A stretch of DNA of 64,000 nucleotides, taken from positions 62,001 through 126,000 of the forward strand of contig NZ_FNBZ01000006.1 in NCBI RefSeq assembly GCF_900102525.1, written 5' to 3'. Shown here one piece after another: positions 37,404 through 47,169 of this stretch; positions within the stretch are counted from its first letter, which is position 1, and each line of letters opens with the position of its first letter. This DNA comes from Allobosea robiniae (GTDB lineage Bacteria; Pseudomonadota; Alphaproteobacteria; Rhizobiales; Beijerinckiaceae). A model generated the notes under the pieces. It was not told the origin of the DNA and searched no databases. It was given only the letters and a program-made list of their open reading frames with translations. The position numbers and the translations under genes were made by a program.

Positions 37404-38351
37404 TCAGGAACGGGTAGGCGGAGGCGGCAGCGCGGCCTGCCTGCGCAGGCCGAGAAGCGTGTCAATGACGCCGGCGATCGCGAGCAGCGGCGTCAGCAGG
37501 GCCTGCATCACGACGAGCGCGACATAGACCGAGATCAGCATCGGCATCCGCCAGGCACGGCCGCGCGAGATGTCGTGCAGCGTGGCGAGCCCGCTGAACA
37601 TGAAGGCGGCGAGCAGCGCGCCGACGAAGGCCATCGCGGCGACGCCGATGAAGCCGCCCGTGGTTGCGACGAAGGCGCCGGCGATCAGCAGCAGCAAGGC
37701 CTGCCGCGGCAGCGTGGTCGAGGGAATGAAGGGCCAGGGGCGCGGCAAACGGTCGGACATCTTCACCGTGCGGGCCGCGAGCCAGAGATTGGCCGTGATG
37801 GTGGTGACGAAGGAGGCGCCGATGCCGAGCGGCACGGCCGGAGCCAGGCTGTCGGCCAGCTCCTTCACCTGGATATCGGCGGGCAATGCGATCAGCTTGC
37901 CGCGCACCATCTCGCCCAGCAGGTTCTCGATCATGCGCGCGATCACCGAGCGATAGGTCTCGTAATCGGTGGTCATCACCAGCGCGCTGCCGACGGTCGC
38001 GAGCGCCGCTGTGGCAGCGATCCAGAGCAAGAGGTTGCCGAGCGGATACCACTCGACCCGGCCCTCGATGTCGCCGCGGGCGAGCAGGGCGAGATAGGCG
38101 ATCCACCAGGCCGGCAGGCCGATGATCAGGGCAAAGGCGATGCCGCCGGTGGGAGCCAGCGCAACCGCGACGGCGAGCGCACCGGCCACCGTGGCGAACA
38201 GCCCCGAGCGGTGGTTCCAGCCCAGCGATGCGATGAAGATCGGGAGGGGAGCGGCCGAATACAGCAGGGCAGCCAGCGGCGATCCGGTGATCACCACTGA
38301 GAAGAGCAGGGCCGAAACGAGGCCCGCGCCGATGCCGACAATCGGAATCAT
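37404..38351 (-). CDS. DUF2232-family polytopic membrane protein
   Basis: 315 residues with about eight hydrophobic helices and few charged loops. DUF2232 proteins are usually encoded between rpsR and rplI in alphaproteobacteria, as here. The function is unknown; related proteins in Firmicutes (YybS) are also orphan membrane proteins linked to ribosomal genes. The conserved centre includes MIENLLGEMVRGK. It is separated from rpsR by 182 bases with a hairpin. Confidence 0.85.
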   Translation of the reverse strand: MIPIVGIGAGLVSALLFSVVITGSPLAALLYSAAPLPIFIASLGWNHRSGLFATVAGALAVAVALAPTGGIAFALIIGLPAWWIAYLALLARGDIEGRVEWYPLGNLLLWIAATAALATVGSALVMTTDYETYRSVIARMIENLLGEMVRGKLIALPADIQVKELADSLAPAVPLGIGASFVTTITANLWLAARTVKMSDRLPRPWPFIPSTTLPRQALLLLIAGAFVATTGGFIGVAAMAFVGALLAAFMFSGLATLHDISRGRAWRMPMLISVYVALVVMQALLTPLLAIAGVIDTLLGLRRQAALPPPPTRS

Positions 38352-38476
38352 TTAAGTCCGTCCTGCTGTCCCGCTGCTCGCAAGCCTTGTGGGCTCGGCA
38401 GGGTGAGAGGCTTCTGGCCTCAACGAACCCGAGGGAGTTTCACCGACGGGCGACTGGTTGATCTTGAAAGCGAGAA

Positions 38477-38501
38477 CCGGAGGCGAAGGGTACGCCTCCG
38501 G
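38477..38501 (-). terminator. Stem-loop between rpsR and the DUF2232 gene (attenuator-like)
   Basis: CCGGAGGCG (38477-38485) pairs perfectly with CGCCTCCGG (38493-38501), loop of seven. It starts about 33 bases after the rpsR stop in the direction of transcription. The following T-run on the minus strand is weak, so it may reduce rather than stop read-through into the membrane-protein gene, or protect the ribosomal-protein mRNA 3' end. Confidence 0.5.
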
Positions 38502-38533
38502 AATTTATCGTGTGCCGGAACCGAACGAACGGC

Positions 38534-38779
38534 TCAGCGGATGACGTAGGGCAGCAGGCCGAGGAAGCGGGCGCGCTTGATCGCCTGGGCGAGCTCGCGC
38601 TGCTTCTTGGCGGAGACCGCCGTGATGCGGGACGGAACGATCTTGCCGCGCTCGGAGATGTAGCGCGAGAGCAGACGCACGTCCTTGTAGTCGATCTTCG
38701 GGGCGCCTTCGCCCGAGAAGGGGCAGGACTTGCGGCGGCGGAAGAAGGGGCGGCGGGCGCCAGCGGATGCAGTCGACAT
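38534..38779 (-). CDS. rpsR: 30S ribosomal protein S18
   Basis: 81 residues. Family features are [16 protein letters not shown] at the start, [19 protein letters not shown], and the basic [26 protein letters not shown] ending. It binds 16S rRNA next to S6 and lies two bases downstream of rpsF, the universal pairing. Confidence 0.97.
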   Translation of the reverse strand: MSTASAGARRPFFRRRKSCPFSGEGAPKIDYKDVRLLSRYISERGKIVPSRITAVSAKKQRELAQAIKRARFLGLLPYVIR

Positions 38780-38781
38780 TC

Positions 38782-39213
38782 TCAGGCCTCCGCTTCGGCG
38801 GTTTCGGTCGCTTCGTCGTCACGGCGCGGACGATCACGGCGCGGGCCGCGGTCGAAACGGTCGCCGCCACGCTCCGGACGGTCGTCGCGGTCACGCTTCT
38901 GCAGCATGGCCGACTGACCTTCCTCGAGCTCCTCGACCTTGATGGTCATGAAGCGCAGGATGTCCTCGTTGATGCGCATCTGGCGCTCCATCTCCAGCAC
39001 GGCGGCGGAGGGAGCCTCGATGTTCAGCAGCGTGTAATGCGCCTTGCGGTTCTTCTTGATGCGGTAGCCGAGGGACTTGACGCCCCAGTACTCGACCTTG
39101 CGGATGGCGCCGCCATTCGCTTCGATCACGCCCTTGAACTGCTCGACAAGAGCTTCGACCTGCTGCGCGCTGACATCCTGCCGCGCGAGCAGCACATGCT
39201 CGTACAATGCCAT
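38782..39213 (-). CDS. rpsF: 30S ribosomal protein S6
   Basis: 143 residues. The S6 core is [20 protein letters not shown] at the start, [19 protein letters not shown] near residue 50, and [20 protein letters not shown] near 85, which contacts S18. The tail is an Arg/Asp-rich, low-complexity segment of about 45 residues. An upstream in-frame ATG (39234) exists, but GGAAGG is correctly spaced for 39213. Confidence 0.97.
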   Translation of the reverse strand: MALYEHVLLARQDVSAQQVEALVEQFKGVIEANGGAIRKVEYWGVKSLGYRIKKNRKAHYTLLNIEAPSAAVLEMERQMRINEDILRFMTIKVEELEEGQSAMLQKRDRDDRPERGGDRFDRGPRRDRPRRDDEATETAEAEA

Positions 39214-39546
39214 ATGTGGCCTTCCTTGTTTCACCCTGCTTCGCCCGGCGCGGAGCCCTCCGAGCCCTGGATAAGGCCCGACAGGATTTCATCGAAGGCG
39301 GAGACACGGGATGACGGTTCCGAAGAACCTGCGCTCTTCCTTGCGGGCAAGCGCCATCCGTTCAGCCTCCGGCCGAACAAGCAGGAGGCGGTGGTTACAG
39401 TGTCCGGTGCGCCGTGGCAACCGGAATCTCGTGTGGACGAGCGTCTGTCGGGCGGAAAAGATGGGCGTTGTGCTTGACTTGGCCGCTAAACCGATGTGAC
39501 AGCCCCGTCATAATACATAAGTAGTGAAGAACGAGGCGTTCCGCAC
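39214..39546. other. Divergent intergenic region between rpsF and fabD
   Basis: 333 bases that must hold promoters for two essential operons. TTGACT at 39474-39479 and CATAAT at 39509-39514 on the plus strand look like promoter elements but are 29 bases apart, so they are not a pair. The short open frames here have no ribosome sites or recognisable products. No repeat or RNA gene is seen. Confidence 0.5.
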
Positions 39547-40491
39547 ATGACCACAGCCTTCATCTTTCCGGGCCAGGGTTCGCAGGCCGTCGGCATGGGC
39601 AAGAGCCTGGCCGAGAACTTCGCCGTCGCGAAGGCGGTCTTCGACGAGGTCGATGCGGCGCTGTCGCAGAAGCTCTCGGCCGTGATGTGGGAAGGGCCTT
39701 CCGAGGAGCTGACCCTGACGGCCAATGCCCAGCCGGCGCTGATGGCGGTGAGCCTCGCGGTGGTGCGGGTTCTGGAAAGCGAAGCCGGGCTCGACCTGAA
39801 GCGCGATTCAGCCTTCGTCGCCGGTCATTCGCTCGGTGAGTATTCGGCGCTGGCCGCGGCCGGGACCTTCTCGATCGGCGATGCCGCCCGCCTGCTGCGC
39901 ATTCGTGGCGACGCCATGCAGAAGGCCGTGCCGGCGGGGCAGGGCGCGATGGCGGCGCTGCTCGGTGCCGAGCTCGATCTCGCCCGCGAGATCGCCACGG
40001 CCGCAGCGCAGGGTGAAGTCTGCGAAGCCGCCAACGACAATGGCGGCGGCCAGGTCGTGCTCTCCGGCGCGAAGGCTGCGATCGAGCGCGCCATCGCGCT
40101 CGCCGGCGAGCGCGGCGTGAAGCGCGCCATGCTGCTGCCGGTTTCCGCACCCTTCCATTGCGCCCTGATGCAGCCGGCAGCCGATGCGATGCGTGATGCC
40201 CTCGCCAAGGTCGCGATGCAGGCGCCGGTGGTGCCGGTTGTCGCCAATGTCGGTGCCGCGCCGCTGAGCGACCCCGATGCGATCCGGGCTTCGCTCGTCG
40301 CGCAGGTCACCGGTACGGTGCGCTGGCGCGAATGCGTGCAGGCGATGGCGGCCGCTGGCGTCACCGATTTCGTCGAGGCCGGCAGCGGCAAGGTGCTGGC
40401 CGGGCTCGTCAAGCGTATCGTCGCAGGCGCGGCGCCGGTCTCGATCGGCACGGCCGATGACGTTGCGGCCTGGAAGGCCCGCAAGGAATAA
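39547..40491 (+). CDS. fabD: Malonyl-CoA--[acyl carrier protein] transacylase
   Basis: 314 residues. It moves malonyl groups from CoA to ACP for fatty-acid elongation. FPGQGSQAVGMG is at residue 6, the nucleophile S95 is in GHSLGEYSALAAAG, and the catalytic histidine is in VSAPFHCALM near 201. It is the first gene of the fab run, with fabG 55 bases downstream. Confidence 0.96.
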   Translation: MTTAFIFPGQGSQAVGMGKSLAENFAVAKAVFDEVDAALSQKLSAVMWEGPSEELTLTANAQPALMAVSLAVVRVLESEAGLDLKRDSAFVAGHSLGEYSALAAAGTFSIGDAARLLRIRGDAMQKAVPAGQGAMAALLGAELDLAREIATAAAQGEVCEAANDNGGGQVVLSGAKAAIERAIALAGERGVKRAMLLPVSAPFHCALMQPAADAMRDALAKVAMQAPVVPVVANVGAAPLSDPDAIRASLVAQVTGTVRWRECVQAMAAAGVTDFVEAGSGKVLAGLVKRIVAGAAPVSIGTADDVAAWKARKE

Positions 40492-40546
40492 GTGCAGAAA
40501 CCCGGGACGGGCTGCAGCGGCAGGATGCCGAACAAGGGGAGCGAAC

Positions 40547-41284
40547 ATGTTTGATCTGACCGGCCGCAAGGCCCTGGTGACCGGCGCGACAGGCGGCCTC
40601 GGCGGCGCCATCGCCCGGACACTGCATGCGCAGGGTGCCAGCGTCGCGATCTCCGGAACGCGCGCGGAAGCGCTCGAAGCGCTGGCGGCCGAGTTCGGCG
40701 AGCGCGTCGTGATCGCGCCCTGCAATCTCTCCGACAAGGATTCGGTCGAGGCGCTCGTGCCGACTGCCGAGGAGAAGCTTGGCGGGCTCGACATTCTCGT
40801 CAACAATGCCGGCATCACCCGCGACAACCTGTTCATCCGGCTCAAGGACGAGGACTGGGACAGCGTGCTCGCGGTCAACCTCACCGCGGCCTTCCGGCTG
40901 TCGCGCGCCGCGGTGAAGTCGATGATGCGCCGCCGCTACGGCCGAATCGTCGCGATCGGCTCCGTCGTCGGCACGATGGGCAATCCCGGCCAGGGCAACT
41001 ACGCCGCCGCCAAGGCGGGCCTGATCGGCATGTCCAAGGCGCTCGCAGCCGAGGTCGCGAGCCGCAACATCACCGTCAACGTGGTCGCGCCGGGCTTCAT
41101 CGAGTCGCCGATGACCCAGGCGCTCAACGACAAGCAGCGCGAGGGCATCCTCTCCGACGTGCCGATGGGGCGGCTGGGTGAGGGCGCGGATGTGGCCGCG
41201 GCCGTCGCCTTTCTCGCCAGCACGGAGGCCGGCTACGTGACCGGGCAGACGCTGCACGTCAACGGCGGAATGGCAATGATCTAG
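40547..41284 (+). CDS. fabG: 3-oxoacyl-[acyl carrier protein] reductase
   Basis: 245 residues. An NADPH-dependent SDR that reduces beta-ketoacyl-ACP. It shows [12 protein letters not shown] near residue 12, NNAGITRDN near 86, [21 protein letters not shown] with the Y-x3-K pair near 150, and the C-terminal [13 protein letters not shown]. The ATG at 40547 follows GGGGAG; the frame is open earlier but that part overlaps fabD. Confidence 0.96.
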   Translation: MFDLTGRKALVTGATGGLGGAIARTLHAQGASVAISGTRAEALEALAAEFGERVVIAPCNLSDKDSVEALVPTAEEKLGGLDILVNNAGITRDNLFIRLKDEDWDSVLAVNLTAAFRLSRAAVKSMMRRRYGRIVAIGSVVGTMGNPGQGNYAAAKAGLIGMSKALAAEVASRNITVNVVAPGFIESPMTQALNDKQREGILSDVPMGRLGEGADVAAAVAFLASTEAGYVTGQTLHVNGGMAMI

Positions 41285-41323
41285 GGGCGTTAGCGCCCAT
41301 TCCGAATCGGCTTTGATAAGCCG
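41285..41323 (+). terminator. Tandem stem-loops between fabG and acpP
   Basis: GGGCG / CGCCC (41285-41298, TTAG loop) is followed by CGGCTT / AAGCCG (41308-41323, TGAT loop). Neither has a T-run, so full termination is unlikely. They may trim the fabD-fabG mRNA so that acpP can be expressed more strongly from its own promoter in the remaining 226 bases, where TTGACG at 41399 is the only promoter-like hexamer noted. Confidence 0.4.
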
Positions 41324-41549
41324 GAAGCGCTCTCGCCAGCCCGTAAAGGGTATGTTAACTAGCGCCGTCTCGCTGCCGCCGGGCGTTCCGAGGGGACTTG
41401 ACGAAACCTCGGTTGTTGCGTTTGTGCAGGCTTCAAGCTTTCCGGATCGCGGGCACCCTCCAGGTGGCGCGGCGGCTCGGAATGAGATTCCTCCACCGCG
41501 TCGCACCCCTGCGATGCGTTTTCAGTTTCAAAGTCTAAGGAAGAGACCC

Positions 41550-41786
41550 ATGAGCGATGTTGCCGAGCGCGTGAAGAAGATCGTGGTCGAGCACCTCGGC
41601 GTCGAGGCCGACAAGGTCGTCGACGGCGCCAACTTCATCGAGGACCTGGGCGCGGACAGCCTCGACACCGTCGAGCTCGTGATGGCCTTCGAGGAAGAGT
41701 TCGGGGTCGAGATCCCGGACGATGCCGCCGAGACGATCGTGACCGTCGGCGACGCCGTCAAGTTCCTGTCGTCGAAGAGCGCCTGA
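41550..41786 (+). CDS. acpP: Acyl carrier protein
   Basis: 78 residues, acidic. The 4'-phosphopantetheine attachment serine is S37 in [13 protein letters not shown]. It carries growing acyl chains for fatty-acid, lipid A and other lipid syntheses. AAGGAAGAG lies just before the ATG. The frame extends far upstream, but only this start gives the standard ACP. Confidence 0.98.
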   Translation: MSDVAERVKKIVVEHLGVEADKVVDGANFIEDLGADSLDTVELVMAFEEEFGVEIPDDAAETIVTVGDAVKFLSSKSA

Positions 41787-41820
41787 TCGACCTTAAGGGT
41801 TGGTCTACGCAGAAAGAGCC

Positions 41821-43113
41821 ATGGCTTCTCGCAGTTATCCGATGCGGCGTGTTGTCGTAACCGGGCTCGGCATGGTGACGCCGCTTGCATGCGGCGTCGA
41901 GCCGACCTGGTCGCGCCTTCTTGCCGGTGCCAGCGGCGCCGGCCCCATCACATCCTTCGACGCCAGCGATCTGCCGGCGCGGATCGCCTGCAACATCCCG
42001 CGGGGTGACGGCAGCGACGGGACCTTCAATCCCGATCAGTGGATGGAGCCGAAGGAGCAGCGCAAGGTCGATGATTTCATCGTCTTCGCCATGGCGGCGG
42101 CCACGCAGGCGTTGCAGGACGCCGGCTGGAAGCCGGAAAGCTACGAGGATCAGACCCGCACCGGCGTCGCCATCGGCTCCGGTATCGGCGGGTTGGGCGG
42201 TATCTACGAGGCTTCGCTCCTGCTCAAGGAGCGCGGCCCGCGCCGCCTCTCGCCTTTCTTCATTCCCGGCCGCCTGAGCAATCTGGCGGCGGGTTATGTC
42301 TCGATCGAGCACGGGCTGAAAGGCCCGAATCACGCCGTCGTGACCGCCTGTTCGACCGGTGCGCATGCGATCGGCGACGCCTCCCGCATGATCGCGCTGG
42401 GTGATGCCGAGGTCATGGTCGCAGGAGGCGCCGAATCCGCGGTGAACCGCATCGGCATTGCCGGCTTCTGCGCCTGCCGCGCGCTTTCGACCGGTTTCAA
42501 CGACACGCCCGAAAAGGCTTCGCGTCCCTATGACAAGGACCGCGACGGCTTCGTGATGGGCGAGGGCGCCGGCGTCGTCGTGCTCGAGGAACTCGAGCAC
42601 GCGCTTGCCCGCGGCGCGCATATCTATGCCGAAATCGTCGGTTACGGCATGTCCGGCGACGCCTATCACATCACCTCGCCTTCCGAGGATGGTGACGGCG
42701 CCTACCGTTGCATGCAGGCCGCGCTGGACCGCGCCGGCATCACGGCGTCCGACCTTGACTATATCAATGCCCACGGCACCTCGACGCCGCTCGGCGACGA
42801 GATCGAATTGCGCGCCGTCGAGCGGTTGCTGGCCAATGCTTCGAGGCGTCCGTCGATGTCGTCGACCAAGTCGGCGACCGGCCATCTGCTCGGCGCTGCC
42901 GGTGCGATCGAGGCGATCTTCACCGTGCTCGCCATCCGCGACCAGACCGCGCCCCCGACGATCAATCTCGACAATCCTTCGGTCGAGACCGAGATCGACC
43001 TGGTGCCGCATGTCGCCCGCAAGCGCGAGATCGATTACGCCCTGTCGAACTCCTTCGGTTTCGGCGGCACCAATGCCTCGCTGGTGATGCGGCGCTACAG
43101 GCCCGAGCATTGA
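41821..43113 (+). CDS. fabF: 3-oxoacyl-[acyl carrier protein] synthase II
   Basis: 430 residues. It condenses malonyl-ACP with acyl-ACP in elongation. The catalytic triad is visible: C177 in VVTACSTGAHAIG, one histidine in NAHGTSTPLGD, and one in KSATGHLLGAAGA. MRRVVVTGLGMVTPL opens the domain. The ATG at 41821 is preferred, with AAGAG just upstream; an internal ATG at 41842 would also give an acceptable protein. It follows acpP by 34 bases. Confidence 0.96.
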   Translation: MASRSYPMRRVVVTGLGMVTPLACGVEPTWSRLLAGASGAGPITSFDASDLPARIACNIPRGDGSDGTFNPDQWMEPKEQRKVDDFIVFAMAAATQALQDAGWKPESYEDQTRTGVAIGSGIGGLGGIYEASLLLKERGPRRLSPFFIPGRLSNLAAGYVSIEHGLKGPNHAVVTACSTGAHAIGDASRMIALGDAEVMVAGGAESAVNRIGIAGFCACRALSTGFNDTPEKASRPYDKDRDGFVMGEGAGVVVLEELEHALARGAHIYAEIVGYGMSGDAYHITSPSEDGDGAYRCMQAALDRAGITASDLDYINAHGTSTPLGDEIELRAVERLLANASRRPSMSSTKSATGHLLGAAGAIEAIFTVLAIRDQTAPPTINLDNPSVETEIDLVPHVARKREIDYALSNSFGFGGTNASLVMRRYRPEH

Positions 43114-43167
43114 ACCGCTGCGAAACAGCGCGGTTTCGCCATAATCTTGGGTAGAGTTGGCGACGAC

Positions 43168-43203
43168 TGCGGCTGAATGCGTGATTCCGCGTTCACAGCC
43201 GCA
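43168..43203 (+). promoter_or_regulatory. Long stem-loop in the fabF-mltG gap
   Basis: TGCGGCTG (43168-43175) pairs with CAGCCGCA (43196-43203), and after a two-base bulge the stem continues AATGCG / CGCGTT with one G-T pair, closing on a short loop. There is no T-run, so it is not a standard terminator. It may sit in the mltG leader or at the 3' end of the fabF mRNA. Confidence 0.4.
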
Positions 43204-43321
43204 CCGAAACCGGCTCTAATGCCGTCGCCCGACTGAGTGCGGCTGCATGCCCACTCCGGCAGGCGCGGTCCAGTTTGCACCGTGCCGAGACCATCACCCC
43301 CGTGCTGCGAGCGTCCTGATC

Positions 43322-44674
43322 GTGAATGATACGCCCCGCGTCGCCCCGAAGAGTCCGAGCGAGGCCCTCAAGCCCGTAGCGCCGCCGGCGCCGCCGCCGA
43401 AGGTTCGCCGCCGCCGGCGCAGCCCTTTCCTGTCGATGCTGAGCGGGCTGTTCACGGTCGCGCTCGTCGGCGCCGGCGTGGTCGGCGCCGGGATCGCCGT
43501 CGTCTCGAACCAGAGCAAGGCGCCGGGGCCGCTGGCCAGCGACCGGGCCGTGATCATCCCCAGGGAGAGCGGGCTCACCGAGATCGCCGAACTGCTGCAG
43601 CGCGAGGGGCTGATCGAGCACCCGCTTTCGTTCCGCGTCGCCGCCGTCGTCGGCGGTGACTGGCACAAGCTCAAGGCCGGCGAGTACCTGTTCAAGGCGC
43701 GTATCAGCCCCCAGGAGATCCTCGACATCATCTCGAGCGGCAAGGTGGTCGAGCATTCGATCACCATTCCCGAGGGGTTGACGAGCGAGCAGGTCGTCGA
43801 GCGGCTGCGCAACAACGACCTCCTGACCGGCGAGATCGCACAGGTGCCGAAGGAAGGCTCGATCCTGCCTGACACCTATCGCTTCCCGCGCGGCTTTTCG
43901 CGGAAGGGCATCATCGATCAGATGGGGCGGAGCCAGAATGCGATCTTGAAGAGCATTTGGCTGCGCAAGCCCGCTGATCTCCCGATCAAGACACCCGAGG
44001 AACTCGTCATCCTCGCCTCCATCGTCGAGAAGGAGACCGGCCGTGCCGATGAGCGCCCGCGCGTCGCCGGCGTCTTCATCAACCGTTTGAACCAGAAGAT
44101 GCGGCTGCAATCCGACCCGACGATCGTCTACGGCCTCGTCGGCGGCAAGGGCACGCTCGGCCGGCCGATCCAGCGCAGCGAGATCACGCAGGCGACGCCC
44201 TACAACACCTATGTCATCAACGGCCTGCCGCCGGGGCCGATCGCCAATCCCGGCCGCGCCGCCATGGAGGCGGTGGTCAACCACTCGCGGACCAAGGACC
44301 TCTACTTCGTCGCCGACGGCAGCGGCGGCCACGCCTTCGCCGAGACGCTGGAGCAGCACAACCGCAATGTCGGACGCTGGCGCCAGATCGAGACGACGCG
44401 GACGCAGCAGCAGGGCGGCAAGCCGCCGGCCGAGGCCGTCGACAAGGTCGAGCCGCCGGCCGGTCCCGACAACCGCACCGAGGCGCCCGCCATGACCCAG
44501 CCCGCGGCCGACAATACCGGCTCCGCCGGCGTCCCCGTCGCCCAGCCGACCGGAGCGATTGCGGGAACACGCGCCCGCGCCTTCGACGCTTCGGAAGGCA
44601 CGGCGCGGGATCCGCTGCTCAACAAGAGCTTCGACCTGAACTCGCCCAAGCAGGTGCCGCAGCTCAAGCCCTGA
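43322..44674 (+). CDS. mltG: Endolytic murein transglycosylase MltG
   Basis: 450 residues from this start. A membrane-anchored lytic transglycosylase that cuts new glycan strands. A cytoplasmic Pro/Arg-rich start (PKSPSEALKPV) is followed by one membrane helix (residues about 38-60), a LysM-like region (KLKAGEYLFKA), and the YceG core with catalytic glutamate in ILASIVEKETG near residue 238, then LQSDPTIVYGL and YNTYVINGLPPGPIANPG. The tail of about 90 residues is low complexity. The start is uncertain: GTG at 43322 (chosen) or ATG at 43247; neither has a strong ribosome site. Confidence 0.9.
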   Translation: MNDTPRVAPKSPSEALKPVAPPAPPPKVRRRRRSPFLSMLSGLFTVALVGAGVVGAGIAVVSNQSKAPGPLASDRAVIIPRESGLTEIAELLQREGLIEHPLSFRVAAVVGGDWHKLKAGEYLFKARISPQEILDIISSGKVVEHSITIPEGLTSEQVVERLRNNDLLTGEIAQVPKEGSILPDTYRFPRGFSRKGIIDQMGRSQNAILKSIWLRKPADLPIKTPEELVILASIVEKETGRADERPRVAGVFINRLNQKMRLQSDPTIVYGLVGGKGTLGRPIQRSEITQATPYNTYVINGLPPGPIANPGRAAMEAVVNHSRTKDLYFVADGSGGHAFAETLEQHNRNVGRWRQIETTRTQQQGGKPPAEAVDKVEPPAGPDNRTEAPAMTQPAADNTGSAGVPVAQPTGAIAGTRARAFDASEGTARDPLLNKSFDLNSPKQVPQLKP

Positions 44675-44785
44675 GTTGCAGGCCCCGGAAGGCTCGCAAT
44701 CCCCATTTTCCGGCGGCAGCCCGCTTGCTGTCATGGATGCGCGCCACTACGGTCCCGCCGATCTTGAATGAAGGCGGCAGGGGCA

Positions 44786-45667
44786 ATGTCCATCGAAAGC
44801 ATGACGGGCTTTGCCCGCGCGGCGGGAACGGCCGGAGTCCATGGCTGGGCCTGGGAAATCCGCAGCGTCAACGGGCGTGGGCTCGATTTGCGTGTCCGTG
44901 TCCCGCCCGGCTTCGAGGTCCTCGCCGAGGCCGCTCGCAAGAAGCTGGGCGCTGCCTTCTCGCGCGGAACGCTGCACGTCAACCTTGCCGTCACCAGCGA
45001 TGCCGGGCCGCCGCGCCCGCGCGTCAACGAGGCCGTCCTGGCCGCGCTGCTCGAGGCGGTCGAAAGGCTGCCGCCGGCCGCCGGCATCAATCCGCCATCC
45101 TATGACGGGCTGCTCGGCATCCGCGGCGTCGTCGACTATGCCGACGAGGCGCAGGACGCGCTCGGCGCGGTCGAAGCTCCGGCCCTTGCCGGCCTTGAAG
45201 CCGCCACCGATGCCTTGAAGGAAGCGCGGGCTGCCGAAGGGCGCGCGCTCGAAGCGATCGTTCTCGGTCATCTCGAAACCATCGCCCGCCTCGCCGGCGA
45301 GGCGGAGGGGCACCCCGCCCGCAGCACTGAGGCGATCCGCGCCCGGATTGCGGCTCAGGTCGAGGCCCTGCTCGGGGCGAATAACGGCTTCGATCCGCAG
45401 CGCCTCCATCAGGAAGCGGCATTGATCGCCGTGCGCGCCGATATCCGGGAAGAGATCGACCGGTTGCAGGCCCATGTCGCGGCTTTGCGGGAATTGCTGA
45501 CCAAGGGTGGGCCGATTGGCCGCAAGCTCGACTTCCTCTCGCAGGAATTCGGCCGCGAGGCCTCGACGCTCTGCGCCAAGGCCAATGATCCCGGCCTGTC
45601 GCGCATCGGGCTCGAGCTCCGCACGGTCGTCGACCAGATGCGCGAGCAGGTCCAGAACGTGGAGTGA
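44786..45667 (+). CDS. yicC: YicC-family endoribonuclease
   Basis: 293 residues. The YicC/YloC family was recently shown to include endoribonucleases that affect small-RNA decay. Typical ends are MSIESMTGFARA and the C-terminal IGRKLDFLSQEFGREASTLCAKAND block. A second in-frame ATG lies 18 bases upstream at 44768; the chosen ATG gives the family start and has AGGGG closer to it. gmk follows almost directly. Confidence 0.92.
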   Translation: MSIESMTGFARAAGTAGVHGWAWEIRSVNGRGLDLRVRVPPGFEVLAEAARKKLGAAFSRGTLHVNLAVTSDAGPPRPRVNEAVLAALLEAVERLPPAAGINPPSYDGLLGIRGVVDYADEAQDALGAVEAPALAGLEAATDALKEARAAEGRALEAIVLGHLETIARLAGEAEGHPARSTEAIRARIAAQVEALLGANNGFDPQRLHQEAALIAVRADIREEIDRLQAHVAALRELLTKGGPIGRKLDFLSQEFGREASTLCAKANDPGLSRIGLELRTVVDQMREQVQNVE

Positions 45668-45672
45668 GCCGG

Positions 45673-46320
45673 ATGGCTGCCGAGACCCTTCACCCGGCCC
45701 GCCGCGGCCTCATGCTGATCCTGTCTTCGCCGTCGGGCGCGGGCAAGACGACGCTCACCCGCAATCTCAAGAGCGAGAACAATCTCGACCTGTCGATCTC
45801 GGTGACGACCCGCGCCAAGCGCCCGTCCGAGATCGAGGGCGTGCATTACCGCTTCATCGATCGTGCGGCCTTCGACACCATGCGCCAGCACAATGACCTG
45901 CTGGAATGGGCTGAGGTCCACGGCAATGGCTACGGCACCCCGCGCAAGGAGGTCGAGGCCTCGCTGGCGGCCGGGCGCGACGTGCTGTTCGACATCGATT
46001 GGCAGGGCACCCAGCAGATCGTCAAGAAGGCGCGGGCCGATGTCGTCACCATCTTCATCCTGCCGCCCTCGATGGCAGAGCTGCGCTCGCGCCTGATCCG
46101 CCGCGCCGAGGATGCCGAGGAGGTCATCGTCAAGCGTCTCGCCAATGCCCGTGACGAGATCGCGCGCTGGAACCAGTACGATTACGTCATCGTCAACAAC
46201 GATCTCCAGGCGGCCTACGAGTCGATCAAGGCAATCCTGACGGCCGAGCGCCTGAAGCGCAGCCGCGCGGTCGGCCTCAACGACTTCGTCGACCAGCTTC
46301 TGACCGAAGAGCTGCCCTGA
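45673..46320 (+). CDS. gmk: Guanylate kinase
   Basis: 215 residues. It phosphorylates GMP to GDP. The P-loop SSPSGAGKTTL is near residue 19, SVTTRAKRPSEIEGVHYRFI near 46 and DIDWQGTQQI near 105. An in-frame GTG at 45664 overlaps the yicC stop, but GGAG is better spaced for the ATG at 45673. Its stop abuts that of rsmA, which is convergent. Confidence 0.96.
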   Translation: MAAETLHPARRGLMLILSSPSGAGKTTLTRNLKSENNLDLSISVTTRAKRPSEIEGVHYRFIDRAAFDTMRQHNDLLEWAEVHGNGYGTPRKEVEASLAAGRDVLFDIDWQGTQQIVKKARADVVTIFILPPSMAELRSRLIRRAEDAEEVIVKRLANARDEIARWNQYDYVIVNNDLQAAYESIKAILTAERLKRSRAVGLNDFVDQLLTEELP

Positions 46321-47169
46321 TCAGCGCTGCGCGGCCAGCGCGTTCGCCAGCCTGACGAAGCCCGAGACCGGTATCTCCTCGGCGCGCGCCGTCTCGTCGA
46401 GGCCGGCGGCCGCGATGATCGGGGCGGGGTCGGGCAGCACGGCCTTCAGGCTCTGCCTGATCATCTTGCGGCGCTGGCCGAAGGCCGCCAGCGTCACCCG
46501 CTCCAGCAGGCGCCGGTCGCAAGGTTCAGGCTGCGCACGCGGGATCAATTGCACGATCGACGAGGTGATCTTCGGCGGCGGCACGAAGGCGCTGCGCGGC
46601 ACGTCGAACAGAATCTTCGTCTCGCAGCGCCAGTTCGAGAGCACGGCAAGCCGGCCGTAATCGGCGCGCTCATCCGGCGTCGCGACGATGCGCTCGGCGA
46701 CCTCGCGCTGGAACATCAGCGTCAGCGAATCCCACCAGGACGGCCAGGGTTCGAGGCTGAGCCAGCCGACCAGCAATGGCGTCCCGATATTATAGGGCAG
46801 GTTGGCGACGATCCGCGCCCGCCCGCCACCGAGATGCGGCGACAGGTCGACCGCGAGCGCGTCGCCGTCGATGACCTCCAGGCGCCCCGGATAATGCGCC
46901 GCGATCTCGGCGAGCGCCGGCAGGCAGCGCCGGTCGCGCTCGATCGCGATGACGCGGCCGGCGCCGTTGGCCAATAGCGCCCGCGTCAGCCCGCCGGGGC
47001 CGGGGCCGATCTCGACCACCGTCTGGCCGTCCAGCGGCCCGGCTGCGCGTGCGATCCGGCTCGTCAGGTTGAGATCGAACAGGAAGTTCTGGCCGAGCGC
47101 CTTCTGCGCCATCAGCCCATGGCGCTCCACCACCTCGCGCAGCGGCGGCAGGTCGTCGATCTGGCTCAT
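46321..47169 (-). CDS. rsmA: 16S rRNA (adenine(1518)-N(6)/adenine(1519)-N(6))-dimethyltransferase
   Basis: 282 residues. It dimethylates two adjacent adenines near the 3' end of 16S rRNA in 30S maturation. [18 protein letters not shown] is near residue 18, the SAM motif [16 protein letters not shown] near 50, and the catalytic [12 protein letters not shown] near 120. Its start overlaps the pdxA stop by four bases, the classical pdxA-rsmA pairing. Confidence 0.96.
   Translation of the reverse strand: MSQIDDLPPLREVVERHGLMAQKALGQNFLFDLNLTSRIARAAGPLDGQTVVEIGPGPGGLTRALLANGAGRVIAIERDRRCLPALAEIAAHYPGRLEVIDGDALAVDLSPHLGGGRARIVANLPYNIGTPLLVGWLSLEPWPSWWDSLTLMFQREVAERIVATPDERADYGRLAVLSNWRCETKILFDVPRSAFVPPPKITSSIVQLIPRAQPEPCDRRLLERVTLAAFGQRRKMIRQSLKAVLPDPAPIIAAAGLDETARAEEIPVSGFVRLANALAAQR

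Noticed and set aside
39474..39514. TTGACT and CATAAT as the fabD promoter
   Set aside because: The hexamers are 29 bases apart, too far for a sigma70-type promoter.
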